A stretch of DNA of 64,000 nucleotides from an uncultured Lachnospiraceae bacterium (GCA_947630925.1 CANRJM010000009.1:1-64000), one strand, 5' to 3'. Counted from the first letter of the stretch, positions 38,304-48,133 are shown. Made by a program: numbers and translations. The notes: generated by a model not told the origin, from the sequence alone.

Positions 38304-39032
38304 TCATTCATCCCAATTATGATATACGCACTGTACATCATCATCCTCCTCAAGCAGATCCAGTGTCCTCTGAAGCTGTCTGATATCATTTTCCTCACTC
38401 AGGGTAACATAGGTCTGCGGAATCATCGTTACCTCAGCGCTTGCCATGGCAATCCGATTTTCTTCCAGCGCCCCGTGTACCGCTGCAAAATCCTCTGGCG
38501 CCGTAATGATTTCATAAGAATCCTCTTCCTCTGCAAAATCCTCTGCGCCTGCATCTAAAGCAATCATCATCAGATCATCTGCATCCGTCTCACAGTCTTC
38601 TTTTGCAATGATGATCTGTCCCTTTTCATCAAACATATAGGAGACGCAGCCCTGGGTACCGACGCTTCCGCTTCCTTTCGTAAAAGCATTTCGCACATTA
38701 CTTGCCGTGCGGTTTTTATTATCTGTCAACGCCTTTACAATGATGGCCGTGCCATTTGGTCCATATCCTTCATATGTAACTTCTTCATAATTGACGGCGT
38801 CCATATTCCCGGCAGCCTTTTTAATCCCGCGCTCAATCGTATCATTCGGCATATTATTTGCCTTGGCTTTCGCAATCACATCACGAAGTTTTCCATTATT
38901 GTCGGGGTCCGGTCCCCCTTCTTTCACGGCAACTGCAATTTCACGCCCGAGTATTGTAAAAATCTTTCCTTTGGCTGCATCGTTTTTTTCCTTTTTATGT
39001 TTAATATTTGAAAATTTTGAATGTCCTGACAT
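38304..39032 (-). CDS. yebC: YebC/PmpR-family regulator
   Basis: This family comprises DNA-binding regulators and, in some members, factors that relieve ribosome stalling at proline-rich stretches. The 242-residue product opens [26 protein letters not shown] and contains [23 protein letters not shown], both signatures of the family. It ends in an acidic domain. GGAGG precedes the ATG. The exact role here is not predictable, and it may be transcribed alone (128-nt gap to thiC). Confidence 0.95.
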   Translation of the reverse strand: MSGHSKFSNIKHKKEKNDAAKGKIFTILGREIAVAVKEGGPDPDNNGKLRDVIAKAKANNMPNDTIERGIKKAAGNMDAVNYEEVTYEGYGPNGTAIIVKALTDNKNRTASNVRNAFTKGSGSVGTQGCVSYMFDEKGQIIIAKEDCETDADDLMMIALDAGAEDFAEEEDSYEIITAPEDFAAVHGALEENRIAMASAEVTMIPQTYVTLSEENDIRQLQRTLDLLEEDDDVQCVYHNWDE

Positions 39033-39160
39033 ACTAACCTCCGTTTTTGAGCGACTTATTTTTTATACAACTTATTAACTAATTTATTTTATCACTTTTT
39101 CTATAATCTGTCCAATATTGTATCGTCCCGTTGTTTCCTCAGATTGCCCTGCATATCGAT

Positions 39161-40468
39161 TTATTCATCATAAATTGATACAATCTCTCCGTCCAAAATA
39201 CGGTTCATATTTTTTACGGCGCAAAAATTGCCGCACATAGAACAGGTATCCTCTTTCTCCGGCCTTGCTTCCTCCCGGTACCTTTTTGCCTTCTCCGGAT
39301 CAATTGCAAGCTCAAACATTTTTTCCCAGTCTAATGTCTTGCGTGCCATACTCATTTCTCTGTCCCAGTCCTTTGCCCCCGGAATACCTTTGGCAATATC
39401 CGCAGCATGAGCTGCAATTTTAGCTGCGATAATTCCCTCTTTCACATCCTGCACATCCGGAAGGCGCAAATGCTCTGCCGGCGTAACATAACACAGGAAA
39501 GACGCCCCATGAGCAGCCGCAACGGCCCCGCCGATTGCAGAAGTAATATGGTCATATCCCGGTGCGATATCCGTTACCAGAGGGCCCAAAACATAAAACG
39601 GCGCGCCTTTACAAATTGTCTGCTGAATCCGCATATTGGCTTCAATCTGGTCTAACGGCATATGTCCCGGTCCTTCAATCATGACCTGAACATCTTTCTC
39701 CCACGCCCGTTTCGTTAGTTCGCCCAGTGTAATTAATTCCTGTATCTGCGATATATCGGATGCATCCTCAAGGCATCCCGGACGACAGGCGTCGCCAAGG
39801 CTCATGGTAACATCATACTCTCTGCAGATATCCAAAATCCTGTCATAATGCTCATAGAACGGATTTTCTTTCCCTGTCATTTCCATCCATGCAAAAATAA
39901 TCGAGCCTCCACGGGACACAATATTTGTCAGGCGTTTCATTTCTTTAAAATGCTTTGCCGTCTCCTTATTAATACCACAGTGGATTGTCATAAAATCAAC
40001 GCCGTCCTTCGCATGCATCTCCACAATCTGAAGCCATTCTTCTGTTTTGATTTCCTTTAAAGGTTTATGATAGTATACAACCGCATCATAAATCGGAACT
40101 GTGCCAATCACAGCCGGGCACTCGCCTGTCAGCTTGCGGCGAAACTTTTGTGTATCGCCATAGGAACTCAAATCCATAATAGCTTCCGCTCCCATGTCTA
40201 TGGCGCTCCTTACCTTTTCCATCTCCATATCCAAATCCGTCCAGTCACGGGATGTCCCCAGATTAACATTAATCTTTGTTGTCAGTCTGTTTCCAATGCC
40301 GGAAGGATCCAGACAGGCATGATTCTTATTTGCCGGTATAATGACCTGCCCTTTTGCCACAAGCCCTAATAACTCATTTGGATCCATATGCTCCTTCTGC
40401 GCCACGCGAAGCAGCTCCTTTGTCTGTATCCCTTTTCTTGCAGCATCCATTTGCGTAGTATATTCCAT
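39161..40468 (-). CDS. thiC: Phosphomethylpyrimidine synthase ThiC
   Basis: ThiC is the radical-SAM enzyme that turns aminoimidazole ribotide into HMP phosphate for thiamine. The 435-residue product is of the short form. It contains [42 protein letters not shown] and a C-terminal cluster motif CSMCGNFC, which has CX2CX3C rather than the CX2CX4C of long-form ThiC. It is controlled by the TPP riboswitch directly upstream. No other thiamine gene is adjacent. Confidence 0.96.
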   Translation of the reverse strand: MEYTTQMDAARKGIQTKELLRVAQKEHMDPNELLGLVAKGQVIIPANKNHACLDPSGIGNRLTTKINVNLGTSRDWTDLDMEMEKVRSAIDMGAEAIMDLSSYGDTQKFRRKLTGECPAVIGTVPIYDAVVYYHKPLKEIKTEEWLQIVEMHAKDGVDFMTIHCGINKETAKHFKEMKRLTNIVSRGGSIIFAWMEMTGKENPFYEHYDRILDICREYDVTMSLGDACRPGCLEDASDISQIQELITLGELTKRAWEKDVQVMIEGPGHMPLDQIEANMRIQQTICKGAPFYVLGPLVTDIAPGYDHITSAIGGAVAAAHGASFLCYVTPAEHLRLPDVQDVKEGIIAAKIAAHAADIAKGIPGAKDWDREMSMARKTLDWEKMFELAIDPEKAKRYREEARPEKEDTCSMCGNFCAVKNMNRILDGEIVSIYDE

Positions 40469-40547
40469 ATTTCAATTGCCCCTTTCTGCTCATTCTATTC
40501 TTAATTTCTGCGATCCACCTACTGCATTATGCCTTTTTTCTACGGAA

Positions 40548-40579
40548 AGAAAAAGCTCCGGACACAAAATGCTCCGGAG
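40548..40579 (-). terminator. Terminator of the TPP riboswitch
   Basis: Minus strand CTCCGGA pairs with TCCGGAG around a 10-nt loop, followed by CTTTTTC. It lies between the aptamer and thiC, as expected for TPP-induced termination. Confidence 0.8.
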
Positions 40580-40603
40580 TCTTCAAAAAACAGCTTTCGT
40601 CCT

Positions 40604-40683
40604 TATCCTTCCTACGGCGGCATTATCCGCATCAGGTTACGGGTCGGATCTTATCCCTCTCAGCCTCAAACAGCTCCCCAGAT
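40604..40683 (-). promoter_or_regulatory. TPP riboswitch (THI element) of thiC
   Basis: Minus strand shows the conserved blocks in order: TCTGGGGAGC, GGCTGAGAGGG, ACCCGTAACCTGATGCGG, ATAATGCCGCCGTAGG. It lies 135 nt before thiC and is followed by a terminator, so high thiamine pyrophosphate should switch thiC off. Confidence 0.95.
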
Positions 40684-40721
40684 AAATTCTGTGTTTAGTA
40701 TAATATCCCACTATCGAAAAG

Positions 40722-41177
40722 TCAATCTTCTTTCAGAAGTCTCTGTATCTTTTCCATAACCGAAGGCACCTCTCCTACCGAATGGATGGCGCACATTACC
40801 GTATCATCCCCGGCAATGCTTCCAACTACCCCCGGAACCTCCAGGTTATCAATTGCAGCAGCGACCGCCATCGCCATCCCTGAAATCGTCTTGATAACCA
40901 GAAGATTCTCTGCCTGATCCATCGAAAGATACCCATCCTGCAGTACTCTGATATACTTATGCCCAAGATTTGTTTCTTTTTCCTGTAACAGCGTATATTT
41001 CTGATGCACGCCATCTACAGAGATCTTCGTCAGCTTCAGTTCCCGGATATCTCTCGATATCGTTGCCTGCGTGACAGGAAACCCGGCCTGTTCCAGCCGG
41101 TCTGCAAGCTCTTCCTGTGTCTCAATCGGATATTTCCCGATTAAATCAATAATCTTGGCACGTCTCTCTCTCTTCAT
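40722..41177 (-). CDS. argR: Arginine repressor
   Basis: ArgR is a hexameric DNA-binding regulator of arginine metabolism. The 151-residue product has a winged helix (RRAKIIDLIGKYPIETQEELADRLEQ, TQATISRDIRELKL) and the C-terminal arginine-binding/oligomerisation domain ending VGSIAGDDTVMCAIHS. ATG 41177 has GGGG 9 nt upstream; an ATG five codons earlier is possible. It follows nadK closely, with a palindromic hairpin between. No arg genes are nearby. Confidence 0.95.
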   Translation of the reverse strand: MKRERRAKIIDLIGKYPIETQEELADRLEQAGFPVTQATISRDIRELKLTKISVDGVHQKYTLLQEKETNLGHKYIRVLQDGYLSMDQAENLLVIKTISGMAMAVAAAIDNLEVPGVVGSIAGDDTVMCAIHSVGEVPSVMEKIQRLLKED

Positions 41178-41196
41178 AATTACAAGCCCCATTTCT

Positions 41197-41215
41197 GCAT
41201 CTTTTGAAAAGATGC
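41197..41215 (-). promoter_or_regulatory. Perfect 9-bp palindrome between nadK and argR
   Basis: GCATCTTTT and AAAAGATGC are exact complements around one base, just after the nadK stop and before argR. It could be an operator or an mRNA hairpin. It lacks a T-run, so it is not a terminator. Confidence 0.45.
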
Positions 41216-41216
41216 C

Positions 41217-42083
41217 TTAATTCCCATTTAATTTTTCCCGCATCCTTTCATAAAATCCAATCTCAGACAGCTTAATCAGTTTCGTATCGGCATGCGGTTC
41301 CTGAATCACTAATTTGTCGCCGGAAGATAACAGCCCCACATTTCTCCCGTCTGCCATCAATACCGCCTGATCCCTGCACACATCTTTTGTCTGCCCAATC
41401 TCCAGCGTAATCTTATCTTCTCTGTCAAGCACCAGACTCCTCTTATTCAGCGAATGTGCACAGATAGGCGTGACCACCATGGCATGGACATTCGGCGCCA
41501 TAACCGGTCCTCCTGCGGAGAGATTATATCCGGTAGAGCCTGTCGGCGTAGCAATGATCAAACCATCCGCACGATAAATATCTGCAAGTTCATGATTGAC
41601 AAACACCTTAATAGTAATCAGACGGCAGTCTCCCCGCTTTGTAATAACCATATCATTTAGCGCATAGCAGGATGACCGGCTGTCAGAGTGCTGAAACATA
41701 TGGCATTCCTTAAGCATCATACGGCTTTCTATGGTATAATCTCCTTCTAAAAGCCGATCAAGCGCAATATCCACCCTGTTTTGCTCAACCTCCGTTAAAA
41801 AACCAAGCGTCCCGGTATTAATTCCCAGTATGGGCAAATCCCTGTGTACCAGATCGATTGCCGCCTGGATGATGGTGCCGTCTCCCCCCAATACAATCGC
41901 ACATTCTACGTCCTGCCCGATTTTATCAATCTCAGTAAAATGACAAATACCATTACTTTCCCACTTGCGGTTCTCCATCACGATACAACTGCAGCCTCTT
42001 TCCTCCAAATACGCTGCGATATGTTTTTCCATATTCTCATTGGCATCTTTGTCTCTATTCGTAATCATGCAAAAACGCTTCAT
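41217..42083 (-). CDS. nadK: NAD kinase
   Basis: NadK phosphorylates NAD to NADP. The 288-residue product has the ATP-binding/catalytic GGDGT motif (CAIVLGGDGTIIQAA), ILGINTGTLGFLTEV, and TPTGSTGYNLSAGGP. ATG 42083 follows GAGG at 6 nt and is preferred to an in-frame ATG four codons earlier. It overlaps neither neighbour and lies 21 nt after tlyA. Confidence 0.97.
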   Translation of the reverse strand: MKRFCMITNRDKDANENMEKHIAAYLEERGCSCIVMENRKWESNGICHFTEIDKIGQDVECAIVLGGDGTIIQAAIDLVHRDLPILGINTGTLGFLTEVEQNRVDIALDRLLEGDYTIESRMMLKECHMFQHSDSRSSCYALNDMVITKRGDCRLITIKVFVNHELADIYRADGLIIATPTGSTGYNLSAGGPVMAPNVHAMVVTPICAHSLNKRSLVLDREDKITLEIGQTKDVCRDQAVLMADGRNVGLLSSGDKLVIQEPHADTKLIKLSEIGFYERMREKLNGN

Positions 42084-42104
42084 AATTTTCCTCATTTCTC
42101 CATT

Positions 42105-42968
42105 TTAATCCAATGTGCCATGTGCATCTTCTACAATCTTCTCTGCAAGCGCAAAATACTGTTCCCCGTAATCCTTTTTCTGAAATTCTTCTATCCCATT
42201 TTCAGTACAGTCAACCTGCGTCTCTTCTTTTTCTAAATATAATAAATATTCTATATTTCCTTCCGGACCTTTGATTGGAGAAAAACTCAAATCCCGTACT
42301 GCAAATCCATGTTCCAGCGCATAGGTAATAATTCGGCATACCACTTCAAGATGTATCTTCCTTTCCCTGACAACGCCCTTTTTCCCAACTTTGTCACGCC
42401 CGGCTTCAAATTGCGGTTTTACCAGACAGACGACGCATCCGCCCGCCTTAAGAAGATTTCTTACCGGCATCAGCACCTTAGACAGCGAAATAAACGCAAC
42501 ATCAATCGAAGCAAAGTCAATCTTTTCAGGAATCTCTTTCTCTGTCACATATCGAATATTGGTACGCTCCATCGATAACACTCTTTCATCCTGCCTGAGC
42601 CGCCATGCAAGCTGATTTGTGCCGACATCAACCGCATATACCTTCTTCGCGCCATTTTGCAGCATACAATCAGTAAAACCTCCGGTGGAAGAACCTACAT
42701 CCATACAAATTTTCCCCTCCAGAGGAATCTGCCATAGTTCGATTGCTTTTTCTAACTTGTAGCCGCCTCTGCTGACATATTTCATTGGAGTACCTTTTAT
42801 CTCAATACGGACATCCTCCGGAAAAACGCTTCCTGCCTTGTCCTCACGCTGCTCATTGACAAAAACATTGCCTGCCATGATAATCGCCTTTGCCTTTTCT
42901 CTCGATTCCGCCATAGCGCGCCTGACTAAAAGCACATCCAGCCGTTCTTTCTTTTTTTGTTCCTTCAC
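42105..42968 (-). CDS. tlyA: TlyA-family rRNA methyltransferase (S4 and FtsJ-like domains)
   Basis: TlyA family members 2'-O-methylate 16S and/or 23S rRNA; the old haemolysin name is misleading. The 287-residue product has an S4 RNA-binding domain (RLDVLLVRRAMAESREKAK, residues ~8-65) and an FtsJ methyltransferase domain with the SAM motif CMDVGSSTGGFTDCM and the catalytic Lys in VCLVKPQFEAGRDKVGKKG. The start is GTG with AGAGG 6 nt upstream, 3 nt after dxs. Confidence 0.95.
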   Translation of the reverse strand: MKEQKKKERLDVLLVRRAMAESREKAKAIIMAGNVFVNEQREDKAGSVFPEDVRIEIKGTPMKYVSRGGYKLEKAIELWQIPLEGKICMDVGSSTGGFTDCMLQNGAKKVYAVDVGTNQLAWRLRQDERVLSMERTNIRYVTEKEIPEKIDFASIDVAFISLSKVLMPVRNLLKAGGCVVCLVKPQFEAGRDKVGKKGVVRERKIHLEVVCRIITYALEHGFAVRDLSFSPIKGPEGNIEYLLYLEKEETQVDCTENGIEEFQKKDYGEQYFALAEKIVEDAHGTLD

Positions 42969-42971
42969 CTG

Positions 42972-44840
42972 CTACCTCTTTTCCAAAATCCCCCGGATCC
43001 TCTCTGCTATGCTCTCTGCATCTATTTGATATTTTTTCTTTAATATATCGACAGAACCATGTTCAATAAAGCGATCCGGCAATGCCGCCGGACAGACGGT
43101 TATCTCCGGGTATCCCTGATACCAGGCAGAAACCGCTTCGGAAAAACCGCCTGTGATAACCCCCTCTTCCATTGGCACAATGATAGTATGTGTCTTTACC
43201 AGTTCTTCCAACAGTTCTTCATCCAACGGTTTTACAAAACGCATATTGATAACGGATACAGAACAGCCGCTTTCCTTCAGGAGTTCCTTTACGGACACTG
43301 CTGTTTCAACCATACTTCCCACGGCAAGCAGCGCAATATCCTTTTCTCTGTCAATCCATTCGCACTTTCCATGCACAATCGGCGTCCGATACTCCATCAA
43401 CCCTGTATACGCTTTTCCCCTTGGATAACGTATGGCTGTCGGGGTATCCCGGTGCAGGGCAAAATGCAGCATCTCTTTTAGTTCCCATGTGTTTTTAGGA
43501 GCCATAACCGTTATATTGGGCATATGATTCAAGAAAGCAATATCAAAGATTCCCTGATGCGTCTCTCCATCGCTGCCAACCAATCCCGCCCTGTCAATGG
43601 CAAAAGTTACCGGAAAATTTCCAATACAAATATCATGAATAATCTGGTCATACGCTCTCTGCAAAAAGGTAGAATATACCGCTACGACCGGATGAAGCCC
43701 TCCCGCCGCCATGCCTGCAGCAAATGTCACAGCATGTTCTTCTGCAATGCCAACATCAAAGAAACGCCCCGGAAACATTTCGGCAAATTCCGTTAAGCCT
43801 GTTCCTGCCGGCATAGCTGCAGAAACCGCAGCAACAGACGGATTTTTTTCCGCTTCTTCCACAATGGCCCTGCTAAAAATCTCTGTATAGGTAACCGGCT
43901 TCTTTCCCTGCCGCCTCTCTTTTCCATCTTTTACATAAAAAGGAGAAACCCCATGGAATGCAGAAGGATCCTCCTGCGCCGGAAGATACCCCTTTCCCTT
44001 TTGCGTAATGACATGCACAATAACCGCTTCATTTAACTGAGACGCACTATCAAAAGCTGTTTTCATTTGCTTAATATTATGTCCGTCAATCGGCCCAATA
44101 TAAGTCAAGCCCATATCCTCAAAAAGCATCCCCGGAATAAACAAACGCTTGATCAGATCCTTGATGTTACGGATCCTGTCCGTCAGCGCCAGTCCCAGCG
44201 GCAGTTTCTGTAATACATGTTCCACTTCTTCTTTCAAACCTGTATAGTTTGTATTCGTTCGTATCTTTGCAAGATATTTTGACATGCCTCCGACATTTTT
44301 TGAAATGGACATCTGGTTGTCATTCAACACAATGATTAAATTCGATTTCAGTCTCGCCGCATTATTCAATGCTTCATATGCCATGCCGCCAGATAATGCC
44401 CCGTCGCCTATCACGGCAAATATTTTATAATCCTCCCCTTTGATTTCCCTTGCCTTTGCCAAACCAAGCGCAGCACTGATGGACGTGGAACTGTGACCGG
44501 TGTCTATCACATCACAGTCGCTCTCCGCACATTTTGGGAAACCGCTCATTCCACCGTGCTGCCGCAAATGGTCAAAACCACTCTTTCGCCCGGTCAGCAC
44601 CTTATGCGTATAACTCTGATGACCGACATCCCATACGATCTTATCCTTTGGAAGATCGCAGCAAAGATGAATGGCCATTGTCAGTTCCACCACACCAAGA
44701 TTAGACGCCAGATGGCCGCCCGTCCGGCTTATTTTTTTTACAAGAAACCTTCTGATTTCTTTTGCCAGGACAGGATAATCTTTTCCGTCTATATTTTTAA
44801 TATCATTTGGTCCATTTATCTGTTCCAGTAAATCACTCAC
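42972..44840 (-). CDS. dxs: 1-deoxy-D-xylulose-5-phosphate synthase
   Basis: Dxs makes DXP from pyruvate and glyceraldehyde 3-phosphate, the first step of the MEP isoprenoid pathway. The 622-residue product shows the TPP-binding GDGALSGGMAYEALN, HGVSPFY, and the C-terminal transketolase domain with VGIAEEHAVTFAAGMA and the DRAGLVGSDGETHQG block. The start is GTG with AAGGAG 8 nt upstream. It is coupled with ispA, the next isoprenoid enzyme encoded in the cluster. Confidence 0.98.
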   Translation of the reverse strand: MSDLLEQINGPNDIKNIDGKDYPVLAKEIRRFLVKKISRTGGHLASNLGVVELTMAIHLCCDLPKDKIVWDVGHQSYTHKVLTGRKSGFDHLRQHGGMSGFPKCAESDCDVIDTGHSSTSISAALGLAKAREIKGEDYKIFAVIGDGALSGGMAYEALNNAARLKSNLIIVLNDNQMSISKNVGGMSKYLAKIRTNTNYTGLKEEVEHVLQKLPLGLALTDRIRNIKDLIKRLFIPGMLFEDMGLTYIGPIDGHNIKQMKTAFDSASQLNEAVIVHVITQKGKGYLPAQEDPSAFHGVSPFYVKDGKERRQGKKPVTYTEIFSRAIVEEAEKNPSVAAVSAAMPAGTGLTEFAEMFPGRFFDVGIAEEHAVTFAAGMAAGGLHPVVAVYSTFLQRAYDQIIHDICIGNFPVTFAIDRAGLVGSDGETHQGIFDIAFLNHMPNITVMAPKNTWELKEMLHFALHRDTPTAIRYPRGKAYTGLMEYRTPIVHGKCEWIDREKDIALLAVGSMVETAVSVKELLKESGCSVSVINMRFVKPLDEELLEELVKTHTIIVPMEEGVITGGFSEAVSAWYQGYPEITVCPAALPDRFIEHGSVDILKKKYQIDAESIAERIRGILEKR

Positions 44841-44851
44841 AATTTTTCTCC

Positions 44852-45760
44852 TTATTTCTTACGATTGGTCAGCATCCGGATTAACGTATTCAGATAGGGA
44901 TTTTGTCCCGGCAGACTGTCTAATATTTCCAATGCCCTGTCCGAGTACTCCTTTACTGCTTTGGCAGAAGCCTCCAGACCATGCAGCGATACAAATGTCG
45001 TCTTCGCATTTTTTTCATCACTATGCGCCGGTTTCCCTAGTTCCTCCGTATTTCCGGTTACATCCAGTATATCATCCTGGATTTGGAATGCCAGTCCAAC
45101 AAGTCTTCCGATTTCTTCCATCCTGGCAAGAGCTGCCTGATCCGCTCCACCAAGAATCGCTCCTATGAGCAACGATGCTTCCAACAGCGCACCGGTTTTT
45201 AAACAGTAGATAAATTCCACCTGCTCTGCACGCAGCGGTTTGCCAGTCATTTCAACATCAACAACCTGACCGCCTACCATACCATAAACCCCAGCCTTTT
45301 TTGCCAAAACCAGAAGCGCGGCAACCGCACGTTCCCCATGTTTTGCATTTGCAACGCCCTGTACCGCTGTCTCATAGGCATAATTTAACAGTGCATCGCC
45401 CGCCAGAATCCCCATGTCTTCGCCAAATACTTTGTGAGTCGTCTCCCTGCCTCTCCGGTAATCATCATTATCCATGGCAGGCAGGTCATCATGAACCAGC
45501 GAATACGTATGAATCATCTCTAACGCCGTCATAAAAACAGCTACCATTTCGTCTTCTTCCTCCGTAAAGAGCCGATAGGCTTCGCCTAACAGCATCGGGC
45601 GTATCCTCTTGCCTCCCCCCATCACGCTATAGTCCATTGCATGAAAGATTGTCCTTTGCAGAGAATCCCCTTTGGGAAGCGTTTCCTGTAATATCGCTTC
45701 AATAGCAGCCGTCTTCTCCTGCATTTTTTCTTGAAATTCTGCCTTGTCCAAATATTCCAT
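44852..45760 (-). CDS. ispA: Polyprenyl (farnesyl/geranylgeranyl) diphosphate synthase
   Basis: The enzyme condenses IPP with allylic diphosphates. The 302-residue product carries the first Asp-rich motif HDDLPAMDNDD and the second FQIQDDILD, plus GGGKRIRPML. Product chain length is not certain from sequence. Its ATG directly follows the xseB stop (TAGATG), so translation is probably coupled. Confidence 0.95.
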   Translation of the reverse strand: MEYLDKAEFQEKMQEKTAAIEAILQETLPKGDSLQRTIFHAMDYSVMGGGKRIRPMLLGEAYRLFTEEEDEMVAVFMTALEMIHTYSLVHDDLPAMDNDDYRRGRETTHKVFGEDMGILAGDALLNYAYETAVQGVANAKHGERAVAALLVLAKKAGVYGMVGGQVVDVEMTGKPLRAEQVEFIYCLKTGALLEASLLIGAILGGADQAALARMEEIGRLVGLAFQIQDDILDVTGNTEELGKPAHSDEKNAKTTFVSLHGLEASAKAVKEYSDRALEILDSLPGQNPYLNTLIRMLTNRKK

Positions 45761-45955
45761 CTATTTCTCTCCTTCTTGAATCACGACCAGCTTTTTTTCC
45801 ACTTTATCAATAGCCTCATTACAGTTTTTTATCATCTTCATACCTTCTTCATATTTTTGGAAAGATGCTTCTAATGTCAAATCTCCACTCTGCAGCTGTT
45901 CAATCAGTTCTTCCAATGTATCAAAGGATTCTTCTAAGGTAAGTTTCTTTGCCAT
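45761..45955 (-). CDS. xseB: Exodeoxyribonuclease VII small subunit
   Basis: XseB forms the helical small subunit of exonuclease VII. The 64-residue helical product contains LEESFDTLEELIEQLQSGDLTLE and FQKYEEGMKMI, the family signature. It lies 2 nt after xseA and abuts ispA. Confidence 0.95.
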   Translation of the reverse strand: MAKKLTLEESFDTLEELIEQLQSGDLTLEASFQKYEEGMKMIKNCNEAIDKVEKKLVVIQEGEK

Positions 45956-45957
45956 AT

Positions 45958-47178
45958 CTATGCTTCTCCATTCTGTTCCATTTGTTTTTCTACACTGTCT
46001 ACCGTTACCTCTGCTTTTCCATCCGCCATAGCAAGCTTTAATTTCCCGCCAACCACAAGCTGCTCTACAGACCGGATATGATTTCCCTGTAAGTCGGAAA
46101 CATAAGAATATCCTCCCTGCAGTTTATACAGCGGCGACAGCCCTTTTAATTCCTCCGCATACAGAGCCATCTGATGTCTGGCAGAAAGCAGCTTTTGTTC
46201 CATCAGCCGCTGAAAACGATTCATACAGTCTGCAAGATATAACCGCCTTTGCCGGAGCAGATCCTGCGGACCGGCATGTCCCAAAATAGTTTCATAATGC
46301 TGCAGCTTCATCTTTTTCAGTTGAATGATATTCTCTATCTGCCGATTTATTGTATATGCATATTCCTGCAATGCAATCTCAAATTCACGATACGAAAACA
46401 CGGCAAGCTCTGCAGCCGCAGAAGGCGTCGGCGCACGCAGGTCTGCAACAAAATCAGCAATCGTAGTATCCGTCTCATGCCCAACGGCTGAAATAACCGG
46501 TTTGGTACATGCAAAAATGGCATAGGCAAGCGCTTCCTGATTAAATTCCCACAAATCCTCTATGGAACCGCCGCCTCTCCCGATAATAATGGTATCTACA
46601 TCTGTATTGTCAAAATATTGAATGCCTTCTATGATTGTCTTATGGGCGTCTTTTCCCTGCACCTTTGCCGGATATAACAAAATCTGCACATAAGGATTTC
46701 TTCGATGGGATACATTGCAGATATCCTGTATGACCGCACCGGTCTGTGCTGTTACAACGCCAATTTTCTGCGCATATTTGGGAACAGGCTTTTTTTTCGC
46801 GTCATCAAAAAGCCCCTCTGCTAAGAGGCGCTTTTTTAACTTTTCATATTCTTCATACAGCCTGCCGGCGCCCTCCTGTACAATGTCTACCGCATACATC
46901 TGATATTTTCCGTCGCGCTCATAAACGCTGATATTTCCCTCCACAACAACACTTTGCCCCTCCTGCAGACGAAAATCCAGATTTCTCCTGTAAGATGCAA
47001 ACATCACGCATGACAACTGCGAGGCGCGGTCTTTCAGCGTAAAATAAATATGACCGGAAGAATGATATTTGCAATTTGATACCTCGCCTTTTACACGTAG
47101 CTGACGCAATGCATAGTCCCGGACAAACATATTTTTTATATATAGATTTATCTGTGATACGGTAGTGACCTCCTGCAT
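45958..47178 (-). CDS. xseA: Exodeoxyribonuclease VII large subunit
   Basis: XseA is the nuclease subunit that degrades single-stranded DNA with XseB. The 406-residue product starts near VSQINLYIKNMF, has an N-terminal OB-fold (LRVKGEVSNCKYHSSGHIYFTLKD) and the catalytic domain (IGVVTAQTGAVIQDI, IIIGRGGGSIEDLWEFN, SAVGHETDTTIADFVADLRAPTPSAAAE), then coiled coils. ATG 47178 has GGAG 6 nt upstream; two earlier in-frame ATGs have poor spacing. Confidence 0.96.
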   Translation of the reverse strand: MQEVTTVSQINLYIKNMFVRDYALRQLRVKGEVSNCKYHSSGHIYFTLKDRASQLSCVMFASYRRNLDFRLQEGQSVVVEGNISVYERDGKYQMYAVDIVQEGAGRLYEEYEKLKKRLLAEGLFDDAKKKPVPKYAQKIGVVTAQTGAVIQDICNVSHRRNPYVQILLYPAKVQGKDAHKTIIEGIQYFDNTDVDTIIIGRGGGSIEDLWEFNQEALAYAIFACTKPVISAVGHETDTTIADFVADLRAPTPSAAAELAVFSYREFEIALQEYAYTINRQIENIIQLKKMKLQHYETILGHAGPQDLLRQRRLYLADCMNRFQRLMEQKLLSARHQMALYAEELKGLSPLYKLQGGYSYVSDLQGNHIRSVEQLVVGGKLKLAMADGKAEVTVDSVEKQMEQNGEA

Positions 47179-47213
47179 AAAACGCTCCATTCCTGTGTAC
47201 AGACACATCCCTT

Positions 47214-47630
47214 TCAGGCATCCGCTTCTTTCGCTACGGACGCCAGTACGCCATTGACAAAGCCTGAGGATTTTTCTCCGCCATACTTTTTAGCCAATTC
47301 CACTGCTTCATTAATAGCAACGCCATTTGGCACATCCTCATCATACAGTATCTCAAAAACAGCGAGACGCAGAACGCTTAAGTCGGTCTTTGCCAAACGG
47401 GAAAGAGTCCATCCTTTTGCTTTCTCTTCTATTATTCTATCAATCTCTTGCAAATGTTCAAGTACAGACTGAAATCTATCTTTTAATTCCGCTTTTGCCC
47501 TTTTTGTGGCATCCCTGCCTTCCATTCTTTCCAGATAAATATCTGCCTGTTCCATCAAAGCCCCTTCTTCATGAAAATTTGTCTGAAACAGTATAATATA
47601 TAAATTTTCCCTTATCCTTTTTCTCGTCAT
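47214..47630 (-). CDS. nusB: Transcription antitermination factor NusB
   Basis: NusB binds boxA RNA with S10 in rRNA antitermination. The 138-residue helical product begins MTRKRIRENLYIILFQTNF and ends with GVAINEAVELAKKYGGEKSSGFVNGVLA, the family core. ATG 47630 has GGAG 6 nt upstream; a GTG four codons earlier is an alternative. It sits between the asp23-like gene and xseA, the usual order. Confidence 0.95.
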   Translation of the reverse strand: MTRKRIRENLYIILFQTNFHEEGALMEQADIYLERMEGRDATKRAKAELKDRFQSVLEHLQEIDRIIEEKAKGWTLSRLAKTDLSVLRLAVFEILYDEDVPNGVAINEAVELAKKYGGEKSSGFVNGVLASVAKEADA

Positions 47631-47660
47631 ATGAATCTCCACTGCTTCCTCTTCTCTGAT

Positions 47661-48041
47661 TTATTCGTCGGCAAGACTAACTCCCGCAACGCGTATATTT
47701 ACCTCTGTAACCATCAGACCGGTCATATTCTCTATCTGCTGTTCCACTTTTTCCTGCACCTGTTTGGAAACTTTTGGAATGCTGTAACCATATTTGATAT
47801 TCAAAGCCATATCAACGCGTACATCACTTTCTTCCATTACGACTTTAACGCCTTTTGAAAGATTTCTCATTCCCAGTTTGCCTATCAGTTCATTGGTCAG
47901 GTTTCCCGCCATAGAGTGGACGCCATCCACTTCGTTTGCCGCCAGACTCGCTATCACAGCCACTACATCCGAAGCGATCTTCACTTCGCCGATTCCTTTT
48001 TTATCTACTACATAATCCTGTGTTTCCTTCTCGTTAGCCAC
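47661..48041 (-). CDS. Asp23/Gls24-family protein
   Basis: The 126-residue product has the Asp23 domain: GIGEVKIASDVVAVIASLAANEVDGVHSM, followed by KGVKVVMEESDVRVDMALNIKYGYSIP. Relatives such as B. subtilis YqhY sit at this same locus and are linked to envelope or lipid homeostasis. The start is GTG with GGAGG 7 nt upstream. It has its own sigma-A promoter downstream of spoIIIAH. Confidence 0.93.
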   Translation of the reverse strand: MANEKETQDYVVDKKGIGEVKIASDVVAVIASLAANEVDGVHSMAGNLTNELIGKLGMRNLSKGVKVVMEESDVRVDMALNIKYGYSIPKVSKQVQEKVEQQIENMTGLMVTEVNIRVAGVSLADE

Positions 48042-48133
48042 AACAATACCTCCTGCTCTTCCTTACTCGCCAACCAATCGGACCAAAGCAATCCCGCCTG
48101 CGCAAATGCTTCCTTCCTCTTCCGATATGTTAC

